A stretch of DNA of 64,000 nt from Sacculina carcini (GCA_916048095.2 OU696593.1:5560830-5624829), one strand, 5' to 3'; shown: positions 41,920 through 52,230, counted from the stretch's first letter. Made by a program: numbers and translations. Notes: generated from the sequence alone by a model not told the origin.

Positions 41920-41937
41920 TGGTGACCCCGACGTGAT
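41920..41937 (+). promoter_or_regulatory. Primer-binding site, tRNA-Trp type (unit 1)
   Basis: TGGTGACCCCGACGTGAT starts two bases after the CTACA end of the LTR. It is complementary to the 3' end of eukaryotic tRNA-Trp (ATCACGTCGGGGTCACCA, recalled from known tRNA sequences). The same site lies at 43,724, 45,528, 47,332, 49,136, 50,940 and 52,744 in the other units, so all units keep the means to start minus-strand DNA synthesis. Confidence 0.8.
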
Positions 41938-41962
41938 CGCCGCATCTGTACCCGTCACCGCC

Positions 41963-43210
41963 ATGTCTGCAGCTTACATCACAGAAGCCGCAACTATGGC
42001 TCGAATGAGCACGCCGATGGCATCTGTCCGCCTGCCGCCATTCTCCGCCGTAGAACCGGAGCTCTGGCTAACGCAGGTGGAATTCGCCATAGATGTGTCC
42101 GGCGTAGAGGACGACCGCAACCGCCTGAAACTCCTGGTGGCCAACATACCTTTTTCACTGGCAACCCAGGTGAGAGACGTTATCATGTGTCCCACGGCGA
42201 CCTTTGCCGACTTGTGCGCTGCCTTAAGGTCCCGTCTTGCCACACAATCGTCGCAACCGGAAGCTCTTAAGGCCGACCCATTTGTCGCCGCTTCTGCTCA
42301 GCAGCCAGCGAGCTCATGGTCAGCGAGCGTCGTCGCCTCTGCCAAGATGCCGTCGCGACCGCCTGACACATCTGACACCAGCTTTGCAGCCAACGACAAT
42401 CATCTGAGTGAATTGGTGGTATTAATAGGCAGCCTCATCAAGGAGCTCCAGCTGTATCGAGCCGCTGACCATCAAACTGGTCACAGCGAGCTTCAGCTGT
42501 CCGAGTCTCGGCGCCCATCTCACACCATGCCTCACTCACGCTCGAGCAAACGTCGATCGGCCGATGCAACACGCTAAAACACCAGCAGCGGCAACTCAAC
42601 CGTGTGCTGGTATCACCGCTGCTTCGGCAAGAACGCCAAGCGGTGCAACAACCAGTGCAGCTGGCCTTCCAAGCAGCAGTTGCGGGTTGACGACCGTCCA
42701 CAGCAATTACAGCCGCTGCAAAAGCCGAAACCCCGCCAGAGGACGTACGTTCAGACATTGCAGAGCAACCAGGACCTCGTCAAACAGGTGGCACCGCGAC
42801 AGTCTCGCCGAAAAAGTCACCAGCCACGCGGCCTAGATACGTGCAGCGACGATTTCGTCCTGCACGGAAAGCGTCACTCATCACTTGATTGCTGCTTCAA
42901 GCCCGCAGTAGCAAAGCAGAGCGACACCACAGCGCTGCGGCATAAACAATATGTGCCTCGCACATCACAACCTTTCGGTACGCCTTGCCGAGGACCTAAG
43001 CCGCTCCTGCGAAGCAACAAGGCAATCAAACAACAACACGGCTCCGAACAACAGCCACGACAATCCAGCGAATGTACTTTGGCATCACGGAACCCTCAGC
43101 CGACCGTCGCCACTGCAACACCGCGGTCCATCCTCCGCTCACGTTCACCGCTTGCACGCTACGTTACTAGTCGTCGAGTTTCATTCTCATTACACTCTGA
43201 CAGGGGGTAG
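41963..43210 (+). pseudogene. Gag-like protein, unit 1, one nonsense codon
   Basis: This is the same 415-codon frame as the intact copies, but codon 205 is TAA (42,575-42,577) where the others have TCA. The frame is otherwise open to the TAG at 43,208-43,210. It is the most diverged copy at the protein level, especially in the first 20 residues. It shares S117, N230 and K328 with unit 7 at the other end of the array. Confidence 0.8.
43199..43210 (+). promoter_or_regulatory. Polypurine tract overlapping the gag stop codon
   Basis: GACAGGGGGTAG ends at the base before LTR2. It supplies the last gag codons and the TAG stop, and would serve as the plus-strand primer. The same arrangement precedes LTR3-LTR7 at 45,003, 46,807, 48,611, 50,415 and 52,219. 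In unit 6 the reading frame has already stopped upstream, but the tract is kept. Confidence 0.7.
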
Positions 43211-43722
43211 TGTAGCGGGCCACGTTGGCTACATTGTCGTCATTTTATGCTAGGCTTGTATATACGTTTTATTGTCAATTTCTTATTTGTCATTGTATTC
43301 GTGTTTCCGTTCGAGAGTAACCGTGTGTATTTCTCCTCTCGCTCTCTCTCACACACACACCATGTTTGTCCGTGCACCTCACACCCTTCTGCTCTCACAC
43401 TCTACTTCATTCGCAGTGCCTGTATCGCCGTGCCCACTGTACCGTTATTCACTGTGTGCACACACCGTATCAGTCCTGCTCACGGGCCTGCTCTCTCGCA
43501 GTTGTTATTGTCACGAGGGCCGTGCGGACAACACACAGGTACAGTGGGCACACGGCTGAAGGCAGTCGTCCCTAGTCGTTGCTGTGAGTGGTTACGCGGC
43601 GCAGCACATCCCCCGGCTCTGTGCAGTTTGTTGGTGTGGTGCATGTAAATATATACATTACACATGGCGGTGTTCATGATTCTCGGGCTAGGCGATTGCA
43701 TACGCGCCTGTAAAACGCTACA
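43211..43722 (+). repeat. LTR2
   Basis: The LTR is 512 bp, TGTAG...CTACA. It contains a CT/CA-rich stretch (about 43,336-43,362) and a TATA-like TAAATATATA (43,646-43,655) about 70 bp before its end. It carries a private GTTTTATTGTCAATTTC variant where the inner LTRs have GTGTTATTG. Confidence 0.9.
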
Positions 43723-43766
43723 TTGGTGACCCCGACGTGATCGTTGCATCTGTACCCGTCGCCGCC

Positions 43767-45014
43767 ATGACTACAGCCTACATCACAAAAGCCGCAACCA
43801 CGGCTCCAATGAGCACGCCGATGGCATCTGTCCGCCTGCCGCCATTCTCCGCCGTAGAAACGGAGCTCTGGCTAACGCAGGTGGAATTCGCCATAGATGT
43901 GTCCGGCGTAGAGGACGACCGCAACCGCCTGAAACTCCTGGTGGCCAACATACCTTTTTCACTGGCAACCCAGGTGAGAGACGTTATCATGTGTCCCACG
44001 GCGACCTTTGCCGACTTGTGCGCTGCCTTAAGGTCCCGTCTTGCCACACAATCGTCGCAACCGGAAGCGCTTAAGGCCGACCCATTTGTCGCCGCTTCTG
44101 CTCAGCAGCCAGCGAACTCATGGTCAGCGAGCGTCGTCGCCTCTGCCAAGATGCCGTCGCGACCGCCTGACACGCCTGACACCAGCTTTGCAACCAACGA
44201 CAAACTTCTGAGTGAATTGGTGGTATTAATAGGCAGCCTCATCAAAGAGCTCCAGCTGTATCGAGCCGTTGACCATCAAACTGGTCACAGCGAGCTTCAG
44301 CTGTCCGAGCCTCGGCGCCCATCTCACACCATGCCTCACTCACGCTCGCGCAAACGTCGATCGGCCGATGCAGCACGCTCAAACACCAGCGGCGGCAACT
44401 CAACCGTGTGCTGGTATCACCGCTGTTTCGGCAAGAACGCCAAGCGGTGCAACAGCCAGTGCAGCTGGCCTTCCAAGCAGCAGTCGCGGGTTGACGACCG
44501 TCCACAGCAATTACAGCCGCTGCAAAAGCCGAAACCCCGCCAGAGGACGTACGTTCAGGCATTGCAGAGCAACCAGGACCTCGTCAAACAAGTGGCACCG
44601 CGACAGTCTCGCCGAAAAAGTCACCAGCCACGCGGCCTAGATACGTGCAGCGACGATTTCGTCCTGCACGGAAAGCGTCACTCATCACTTGATTGCTGCT
44701 TCAAGCCCGCAGTAGCAAAGCAGAGCGACACCACAGCGCTGCGGCATGAACAATATGTGCCTCGCACATCACAACCTTTCGGTACGCCTTGCCGAGGACC
44801 TAAGCCGCTCCTGCGAAGCAACAAGGCAATCAAACAACAACACGGCTCCGAACAACAGCCACGACAATCCAGCGAATGTACTTTGGCATCACGGAACCCT
44901 CAGCCGACCGTCGCCACTGCAACACCGCGGTCCATCCTCCGCTCACGTTCACCGCTTGCACGCTACGTTACTATTCGTCGAGTTTCATTCTCATTACACT
45001 CTGACAGGGGGTAG
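43767..45014 (+). CDS. Gag-like structural protein of the LTR-gag element, unit 2 (reference copy)
   Basis: The protein has 415 residues, starting at the ATG in a strong Kozak context (GCCGCCATGA), 44 bases after the LTR. Residues ~23-100 resemble the N-terminal part of Ty3/Gypsy-type gag (RLPPF, ELWLTQVE, a hydrophobic SLATQVRDVI segment, then LRSRLA). The expected following capsid part appears to be missing: the chain goes straight to a low-complexity A/S/P-rich linker (about 104-145). A short helix (148-166) and a basic SRSRKRRSADAAR stretch (192-204) follow. CWYHRCFGKNAKRCNSQCSW (215-234) is the Cys/His signature known at the gag C-terminus of some animal Gypsy elements. The last ~180 residues are basic, Q/R/S-rich and unrecognised; they replace the usual protease. 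The stop abuts LTR3. The likely role is RNA binding or particle assembly, with enzymes supplied in trans. Confidence 0.8.
   Translation: MTTAYITKAATTAPMSTPMASVRLPPFSAVETELWLTQVEFAIDVSGVEDDRNRLKLLVANIPFSLATQVRDVIMCPTATFADLCAALRSRLATQSSQPEALKADPFVAASAQQPANSWSASVVASAKMPSRPPDTPDTSFATNDKLLSELVVLIGSLIKELQLYRAVDHQTGHSELQLSEPRRPSHTMPHSRSRKRRSADAARSNTSGGNSTVCWYHRCFGKNAKRCNSQCSWPSKQQSRVDDRPQQLQPLQKPKPRQRTYVQALQSNQDLVKQVAPRQSRRKSHQPRGLDTCSDDFVLHGKRHSSLDCCFKPAVAKQSDTTALRHEQYVPRTSQPFGTPCRGPKPLLRSNKAIKQQHGSEQQPRQSSECTLASRNPQPTVATATPRSILRSRSPLARYVTIRRVSFSLHSDRG
43971..43979 (+). other. Strong splice-donor-like site inside gag
   Basis: CAG|GTGAGAG lies at codons 69-71 of the unit 2 gag and is preserved in all units. 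It matches the metazoan 5' splice-site consensus well. Whether it is used is unknown. Confidence 0.3.
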
Positions 45015-45526
45015 TGTAGCGGGCCACGTTGGCTACATTGTCGTCATTTTATGCTAGGCTTGTATATACGTGTTATTGCCAATTTCTTATTTGTCATTGT
45101 ATTCGTGTTTCCGTTCGAGAGTAACCGTGTGTATTTCTCCTCTCGCTCTCTCTCACACACACACCATGTTTGTCCGTGCACCTCACACCCTTCTGCTCTC
45201 ACACTCTACTTCATTCGCAGTGCCTGTATCGCCGTGCCCACTGTACCGTTATTCGCTGTGTGCACACACCGTATCAGTCCTGCTCACGGGCCTGCTCTCT
45301 CGCAGTTGTTATTGTCACGAGGGCCGTGCGGACAACACACAGGTACAGTGGGCACACGGCTGAAGGCAGTCGTCCCTAGTCGTTGCTGTGAGTGGTTACG
45401 CGGCGCAGCACATCCCCCGGCTCTGTGCAGTTTGTTGGTGTGGTGCATGTAAATATATACATTACACATGGCGGTGTTCATGATTCTCGGGCTAGGCGAT
45501 TGCATACGCGCCTGTAAAACGCTACA
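45015..45526 (+). repeat. LTR3
   Basis: The LTR is 512 bp, TGTAG...CTACA. It carries the GTGTTATTGCCAATTTC variant near 45,070 that is shared only with LTR5. Confidence 0.9.
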
Positions 45527-45570
45527 TTGGTGACCCCGACGTGATCGTTGCATCTGTACCCGTCGCCGCC

Positions 45571-46818
45571 ATGACTACAGCCTACATCACAAAAGCCGCA
45601 ACCACGGCTCCAATGAGCACGCCGATGGCATCTGTCCGCCTGCCGCCATTCTCCGCCGTAGAAACGGAGCTCTGGCTAACGCAGGTGGAATTCCCCATAG
45701 ATGTGTCCGGCGTAGAGGACGACCGCAACCGCTTGAAACTCCTGGTGGCCAACATACCTTTTTCACTGGCAACCCAGGTGAGAGACGTTATCATGTGTCC
45801 CACGGCGACCTTTGCCGACTTGTGCGCTGCCTTAAGGTCCCGTCTTGCCACACAATCGTCGCAACCGGAAGCGCTTAAGGCCGACCCATTTGTCGCCGCT
45901 TCTGCTCAGCAGCCAGCGAACTCATGGTCAGCGAGCGTCGTCGCCTCTGCCAAGATGCCGTCGCGACCGCCTGACACGCCTGACACCAGCTTTGCAACCA
46001 ACGACAAACTTCTGAGTGAATTGGTGGTATTAATAGGCAGCCTCATCAAAGAGCTCCAGCTGTATCGAGCCGTTGACCATCAAACTGGTCACAGCGAGCT
46101 TCAGCTGTCCGAGCCTCGGCGCCCATCTCACACCATGCCTCACTCACGCTCGCGCAAACGTCGATCGGCCGATGCAGCACGCTCAAACACCAGCGGCGGC
46201 AACTCAACCGTGTGCTGGTATCACCGCTGTTTCGGCAAGAACGCCAAGCGGTGCAACAGCCAGTGCAGCTGGCCTTCCAAGCAGCAGTCGCGGGTTGACG
46301 ACCGTCCACAGCAATTACAGCCGCTGCAAAAGCCGAAACCCCGCCAGAGGACGTACGTTCAGGCATTGCAGAGCAACCAGGACCTCGTCAAACAAGTGGC
46401 ACCGCGACAGTCTCGCCGAAAAAGTCACCAGCCACGCGGCCTAGATACGTGCAGCGACGATTTCGTCCTGCACGGAAAGCGTCACTCATCACTTGATTGC
46501 TGCTTCAAGCCCGCAGTAGCAAAGCAGAGCGACACCACAGCGCTGCGGCATGAACAATATGTGCCTCGCACATCACAACCTTTCGGTACGCCTTGCCGAG
46601 GACCTAAGCCGCTCCTGCGAAGCAACAAGGCAATCAAACAACAACACGGCTCCGAACAACAGCCACGACAATCCAGCGAATGTACTTTGGCATCACGGAA
46701 CCCTCAGCCGACCGTCGCCACTGCAACACCGCGGTCCATCCTCCGCTCACGTTCACCGCTTGCACGCTACGTTACTATTCGTCGAGTTTCATTCTCATTA
46801 CACTCTGACAGGGGGTAG
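45571..46818 (+). CDS. Gag-like protein, unit 3
   Basis: The frame is intact, 415 codons. It differs from the unit 2 protein by A42P only, and a nearby silent CGCCTG to CGCTTG change accompanies it. Both changes, and the LTR3 variant, recur in unit 5, so units 3 and 5 are more closely related to each other than to the units between them. The stop abuts LTR4. Confidence 0.8.
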   Translation: MTTAYITKAATTAPMSTPMASVRLPPFSAVETELWLTQVEFPIDVSGVEDDRNRLKLLVANIPFSLATQVRDVIMCPTATFADLCAALRSRLATQSSQPEALKADPFVAASAQQPANSWSASVVASAKMPSRPPDTPDTSFATNDKLLSELVVLIGSLIKELQLYRAVDHQTGHSELQLSEPRRPSHTMPHSRSRKRRSADAARSNTSGGNSTVCWYHRCFGKNAKRCNSQCSWPSKQQSRVDDRPQQLQPLQKPKPRQRTYVQALQSNQDLVKQVAPRQSRRKSHQPRGLDTCSDDFVLHGKRHSSLDCCFKPAVAKQSDTTALRHEQYVPRTSQPFGTPCRGPKPLLRSNKAIKQQHGSEQQPRQSSECTLASRNPQPTVATATPRSILRSRSPLARYVTIRRVSFSLHSDRG

Positions 46819-47330
46819 TGTAGCGGGCCACGTTGGCTACATTGTCGTCATTTTATGCTAGGCTTGTATATACGTGTTATTGTCAATTTCTTATTTGTCA
46901 TTGTATTCGTGTTTCCGTTCGAGAGTAACCGTGTGTATTTCTCCTCTCGCTCTCTCTCACACACACACCATGTTTGTCCGTGCACCTCACACCCTTCTGC
47001 TCTCACACTCTACTTCATTCGCAGTGCCTGTATCGCCGTGCCCACTGTACCGTTATTCGCTGTGTGCACACACCGTATCAGTCCTGCTCACGGGCCTGCT
47101 CTCTCGCAGTTGTTATTGTCACGAGGGCCGTGCGGACAACACACAGGTACAGTGGGCACACGGCTGAAGGCAGTCGTCCCTAGTCGTTGCTGTGAGTGGT
47201 TACGCGGCGCAGCACATCCCCCGGCTCTGTGCAGTTTGTTGGTGTGGTGCATGTAAATATATACATTACACATGGCGGTGTTCATGATTCTCGGGCTAGG
47301 CGATTGCATACGCGCCTGTAAAACGCTACA
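46819..47330 (+). repeat. LTR4
   Basis: The LTR is 512 bp, TGTAG...CTACA, with the GTGTTATTGTCAATTTC variant shared with LTR6 and LTR7. Confidence 0.9.
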
Positions 47331-47374
47331 TTGGTGACCCCGACGTGATCGTTGCATCTGTACCCGTCGCCGCC

Positions 47375-48622
47375 ATGACTACAGCCTACATCACAAAAGC
47401 CGCAACCACGGCTCCAATGAGCACGCCGATGGCATCTGTCCGCCTGCCGCCATTCTCCGCCGTAGAAACGGAGCTCTGGCTAACGCAGGTGGAATTCGCC
47501 ATAGATGTGTCCGGCGTAGAGGACGACCGCAACCGCCTGAAACTCCTGGTGGCCAACATACCTTTTTCACTGGCAACCCAGGTGAGAGACGTTATCATGT
47601 GTCCCACGGCGACCTTTGCCGACTTGTGCGCTGCCTTAAGGTCCCGTCTTGCCACACAATCGTCGCAACCGGAAGCGCTTAAGGCCGACCCATTTGTCGC
47701 CGCTTCTGCTCAGCAGCCAGCGAACTCATGGTCAGCGAGCGTCGTCGCCTCTGCCAAGATGCCGTCGCGACCGCCTGACACGCCTGACACCAGCTTTGCA
47801 ACCAACGACAAACTTCTGAGTGAATTGGTGGTATTAATAGGCAGCCTCATCAAAGAGCTCCAGCTGTATCGAGCCGTTGACCATCAAACTGGTCACAGCG
47901 AGCTTCAGCTGTCCGAGCCTCGGCGCCCATCTCACACCATGCCTCACTCACGCTCGCGCAAACGTCGATCGGCCGATGCAGCACGCTCAAACACCAGCGG
48001 CGGCAACTCAACCGTGTGCTGGTATCACCGCTGTTTCGGCAAGAACGCCAAGCGGTGCAACAGCCAGTGCAGCTGGCCTTCCAAGCAGCAGTCGCGGGTT
48101 GACGACCGTCCACAGCAATTACAGCCGCTGCAAAAGCCGAAACCCCGCCAGAGGACGTACGTTCAGGCATTGCAGAGCAACCAGGACCTCGTCAAACAAG
48201 TGGCACCGCGACAGTCTCGCCGAAAAAGTCACCAGCCACGCGGCCTAGATACGTGCAGCGACGATTTCGTCCTGCACGGAAAGCGTCACTCATCACTTGA
48301 TTGCTGCTTCAAGCCCGCAGTAGCAAAGCAGAGCGACACCACAGCGCTGCGGCATGAACAATATGTGCCTCGCACATCACAACCTTTCGGTACGCCTTGC
48401 CGAGGACCTAAGCCGCTCCTGCGAAGCAACAAGGCAATCAAACAACAACACGGCTCCGAACAACAGCCACGACAATCCAGCGAATGTACTTTGGCATCAC
48501 GGAACCCTCAGCCGACCGTCGCCACTGCAACACCGCGGTCCATCCTCCGCTCACGTTCACCGCTTGCACGCTACGTTACTATTCGTCGAGTTTCATTCTC
48601 ATTACACTCTGACAGGGGGTAG
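47375..48622 (+). CDS. Gag-like protein, unit 4
   Basis: The frame is intact, 415 codons, and its translation is identical to that of unit 2, although the two units are 3,608 bp apart. That shows very recent duplication or ongoing conversion. The stop abuts LTR5. Confidence 0.8.
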   Translation: MTTAYITKAATTAPMSTPMASVRLPPFSAVETELWLTQVEFAIDVSGVEDDRNRLKLLVANIPFSLATQVRDVIMCPTATFADLCAALRSRLATQSSQPEALKADPFVAASAQQPANSWSASVVASAKMPSRPPDTPDTSFATNDKLLSELVVLIGSLIKELQLYRAVDHQTGHSELQLSEPRRPSHTMPHSRSRKRRSADAARSNTSGGNSTVCWYHRCFGKNAKRCNSQCSWPSKQQSRVDDRPQQLQPLQKPKPRQRTYVQALQSNQDLVKQVAPRQSRRKSHQPRGLDTCSDDFVLHGKRHSSLDCCFKPAVAKQSDTTALRHEQYVPRTSQPFGTPCRGPKPLLRSNKAIKQQHGSEQQPRQSSECTLASRNPQPTVATATPRSILRSRSPLARYVTIRRVSFSLHSDRG

Positions 48623-49134
48623 TGTAGCGGGCCACGTTGGCTACATTGTCGTCATTTTATGCTAGGCTTGTATATACGTGTTATTGCCAATTTCTTATTT
48701 GTCATTGTATTCGTGTTTCCGTTCGAGAGTAACCGTGTGTATTTCTCCTCTCGCTCTCTCTCACACACACACCATGTTTGTCCGTGCACCTCACACCCTT
48801 CTGCTCTCACACTCTACTTCATTCGCAGTGCCTGTATCGCCGTGCCCACTGTACCGTTATTCGCTGTGTGCACACACCGTATCAGTCCTGCTCACGGGCC
48901 TGCTCTCTCGCAGTTGTTATTGTCACGAGGGCCGTGCGGACAACACACAGGTACAGTGGGCACACGGCTGAAGGCAGTCGTCCCTAGTCGTTGCTGTGAG
49001 TGGTTACGCGGCGCAGCACATCCCCCGGCTCTGTGCAGTTTGTTGGTGTGGTGCATGTAAATATATACATTACACATGGCGGTGTTCATGATTCTCGGGC
49101 TAGGCGATTGCATACGCGCCTGTAAAACGCTACA
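48623..49134 (+). repeat. LTR5
   Basis: The LTR is 512 bp, TGTAG...CTACA, with the GCCAATTTC variant shared with LTR3. Confidence 0.9.
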
Positions 49135-49178
49135 TTGGTGACCCCGACGTGATCGTTGCATCTGTACCCGTCGCCGCC

Positions 49179-50426
49179 ATGACTACAGCCTACATCACAA
49201 AATCCGCAACCACGGCTCCAATGAGCACGCCGATGGCATCTGTCCGCCTGCCGCCATTCTCCGCCGTAGAAACGGAGCTCTGGCTAACGCAGGTGGAATT
49301 CCCCATAGATGTGTCCGGCGTAGAGGACGACCGCAACCGCTTGAAACTCCTGGTGGCCAACATACCTTTTTCACTGGCAACCCAGGTGAGAGACGTTATC
49401 ATGTGTCCCACGGCGACCTTTGCCGACTTGTGCGCTGCCTTAAGGTCCCGTCTTGCCACACAATCGTCGCAACCGGAAGCGCTTAAGGCCGACCCATTTG
49501 TCGCCGCTTCTGCTCAGCAGCCAGCGAACTCATGGTCAGCGAGCGTCGTCGCCTCTGCCAAGATGCCGTCGCGACCGCCTGACACGCCTGACACCAGCTT
49601 TGCAACCAACGACAAACTTCTGAGTGAATTGGTGGTATTAATAGGCAGCCTCATCAAAGAGCTCCAGCTGTATCGAGCCGTTGACCATCAAACTGGTCAC
49701 AGCGAGCTTCAGCTGTCCGAGCCTCGGCGCCCATCTCACACCATGCCTCACTCACGCTCGCGCAAACGTCGATCGGCCGATGCAGCACGCTCAAACACCA
49801 GCGGCGGCAACTCAACCGTGTGCTGGTATCACCGCTGTTTCGGCAAGAACGCCAAGCGGTGCAACAACCAGTGCAGCTGGCCTTCCAAGCAGCAGTCGCG
49901 GGTTGACGACCGTCCACAGCAATTACAGCCGCTGCAAAAGCCGAAACCCCGCCAGAGGACGTACGTTCAGGCATTGCAGAGCAACCAGGACCTCGTCAAA
50001 CAAGTGGCACCGCGACAGTCTCGCCGAAAAAGTCACCAGCCACGCGGCCTAGATACGTGCAGCGACGATTTCGTCCTGCACGGAAAGCGTCACTCATCAC
50101 TTGATTGCTGCTTCAAGCCCGCAGTAGCAAAGCAGAGCGACACCACAGCGCTGCGGCATGAACAATATGTGCCTCGCACATCACAACCTTTCGGTACGCC
50201 TTGCCGAGGACCTAAGCCGTTCCTGCGAAGCAACAAGGCAATCAAACAACAACACGGCTCCGAACAACAGCCACGACAATCCAGCGAATGTACTTTGGCA
50301 TCACGGAACCCTCAGCCGACCGTCGCCACTGCAACACCGCGGTCCATCCTCCGCTCACGTTCACCGCTTGCACGCTACGTTACTATTCGTCGAGTTTCAT
50401 TCTCATTACACTCTGACAGGGGGTAG
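49179..50426 (+). CDS. Gag-like protein, unit 5
   Basis: The frame is intact, 415 codons. Differences from unit 2 are A9S and L348F (private), A42P (shared with unit 3) and S230N in the Cys/His motif (shared with units 1, 6 and 7). The S230N mark cuts across the 3/5 versus 4/6 grouping, which points to recombination or conversion within units. The stop abuts LTR6. Confidence 0.8.
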   Translation: MTTAYITKSATTAPMSTPMASVRLPPFSAVETELWLTQVEFPIDVSGVEDDRNRLKLLVANIPFSLATQVRDVIMCPTATFADLCAALRSRLATQSSQPEALKADPFVAASAQQPANSWSASVVASAKMPSRPPDTPDTSFATNDKLLSELVVLIGSLIKELQLYRAVDHQTGHSELQLSEPRRPSHTMPHSRSRKRRSADAARSNTSGGNSTVCWYHRCFGKNAKRCNNQCSWPSKQQSRVDDRPQQLQPLQKPKPRQRTYVQALQSNQDLVKQVAPRQSRRKSHQPRGLDTCSDDFVLHGKRHSSLDCCFKPAVAKQSDTTALRHEQYVPRTSQPFGTPCRGPKPFLRSNKAIKQQHGSEQQPRQSSECTLASRNPQPTVATATPRSILRSRSPLARYVTIRRVSFSLHSDRG

Positions 50427-50938
50427 TGTAGCGGGCCACGTTGGCTACATTGTCGTCATTTTATGCTAGGCTTGTATATACGTGTTATTGTCAATTTCTT
50501 ATTTGTCATTGTATTCGTGTTTCCGTTCGAGAGTAACCGTGTGTATTTCTCCTCTCGCTCTCTCTCACACACACACCATGTTTGTCCGTGCACCTCACAC
50601 CCTTCTGCTCTCACACTCTACTTCATTCGCAGTGCCTGTATCGCCGTGCCCACTGTACCGTTATTCGCTGTGTGCACACACCGTATCAGTCCTGCTCACG
50701 GGCCTGCTCTCTCGCAGTTGTTATTGTCACGAGGGCCGTGCGGACAACACACAGGTACAGTGGGCACACGGCTGAAGGCAGTCGTCCCTAGTCGTTGCTG
50801 TGTGTGGTTACGCGGCGCAGCACATCCCCCGGCTCTGTGCAGTTTGTTGGTGTGGTGCATGTAAATATATACATTACACATGGCGGTGTTCATGATTCTC
50901 GGGCTAGGCGATTGCATACGCGCCTGTAAAACGCTACA
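50427..50938 (+). repeat. LTR6
   Basis: The LTR is 512 bp, TGTAG...CTACA, and has a private GCTGTGTGTGGTT (others GCTGTGAGTGGTT) near 50,797-50,809. Confidence 0.9.
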
Positions 50939-50982
50939 TTGGTGACCCCGACGTGATCGTTGCATCTGTACCCGTCGCCGCC

Positions 50983-52230
50983 ATGACTACAGCCTACATC
51001 ACAAAAGCCGCAACCACGGCTCCAATGAGCACGCCGATGGCATCTGTCCGCCTGCCGCCATTCTCCGCCGTAGAAACGGAGCTCTGGCTAACGCAGGTGG
51101 AATTCGCCATAGATGTGTCCGGCGTAGAGGACGACCGCAACCGCCTGAAACTCCTGGTGGCCAACATACCTTTTTCACTGGCAACCCAGGTGAGAGACGT
51201 TATCATGTGTCCCACGGCGACCTTTGCCGACTTGTGCGCTGCCTTAAGGTCCCGTCTTGCCACACAATCGTCGCAACCGGAAGCGCTTAAGGCCGACCCA
51301 TTTGTCGCCGCTTCTGCTCAGCAGCCAGCGAACTCATGGTCAGCGAGCGTCGTCGCCTCTGCCAAGATGCCGTCGCGACCGCCTGACACGCCTGACACCA
51401 GCTTTGCAACCAACGACAAACTTCTGAGTGAATTGGTGGTATTAATAGGCAGCCTCATCAAAGAGCTCCAGCTGTATCGAGCCGTTGACCATCAAACTGG
51501 TCACAGCGAGCTTCAGCTGTCCGAGCCTCGGCGCCCATCTCACACCATGCCTCACTCACGCTCGCGCAAACGTCGATCGGCCGATGCAGCACGCTCAAAC
51601 ACCAGCGGCGGCAACTCAACCGTGTGCTGGTATCACCGCTGTTTCGGCAAGAACGCCAAGCGGTGCAACAACCAGTGCAGCTGGCCTTCCAAGCAGCAGT
51701 CGCGGGTTGACGACCGTCCACAGCAATTACAGCCGCTGCAAAAGCCGAAACCCCGCCAGAGGACGTACGTTCAGGCATTGCAGAGCAACCAGGACCTCGT
51801 CAAACAAGTGGCACCGCGACAGTCTCGCCGAAAAAGTCACCAGCCACGCGGCCTAGATACGTGCAGCGACGATTTCGTCCTGCACGGAAAGCGTCACTCA
51901 TCACTTGATTGCTGCTTCAAGCCCGCAGTAGCAAAGCAGAGCGACACCACAGCGCTGCGGCATGAACAATATGTGCCTCGCACATCACAACTTTTCGGTA
52001 CGCCTTGCCGAGGACCTAAGCCGCTCCTGCGAAGCAACAAGGCAATCAAACAACAACACGGCTCCGAACAACAGCCACGACAATCCAGCGAATGTACTTT
52101 GGCATCACGGAACCCTTAGCCGACCGTCGCCACTGCAACACCGCGGTCCATCCTCCGCTCACGTTCACCGCTTGCACGCTACGTTACTATTCGTCGAGTT
52201 TCATTCTCATTACACTCTGACAGGGGGTAG
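50983..52230 (+). pseudogene. Gag-like protein, unit 6, C-terminal nonsense codon
   Basis: The frame is open to codon 378; codon 379 is TAG (52,117-52,119) where the other units have CAG. It would make a 378-residue protein that keeps the Cys/His motif and lacks only the last 37 residues, so it may still be functional. P337L is private and S230N is shared with units 5 and 7. Confidence 0.75.

Noticed and set aside
43247-43648. Overlapping ORFs of 69-133 codons inside each LTR of the gag array
   Set aside because: Several frames are open at once in a CT/CA-rich LTR. They contain no motif, and their repetition is a consequence of the 1,804-bp array.
43737-43766. Upstream GTG start for the array gag
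   Set aside because: The extension of ten codons overlaps the primer-binding site and uses a non-ATG codon. The ATG at 43,767 has a near-perfect Kozak context.
43480-44562. Antisense ORFs of 61-106 codons opposite the gag gene
   Set aside because: They are shadows of the GC-rich gag frame. They recur only because the units are copies and show no start context or domain.
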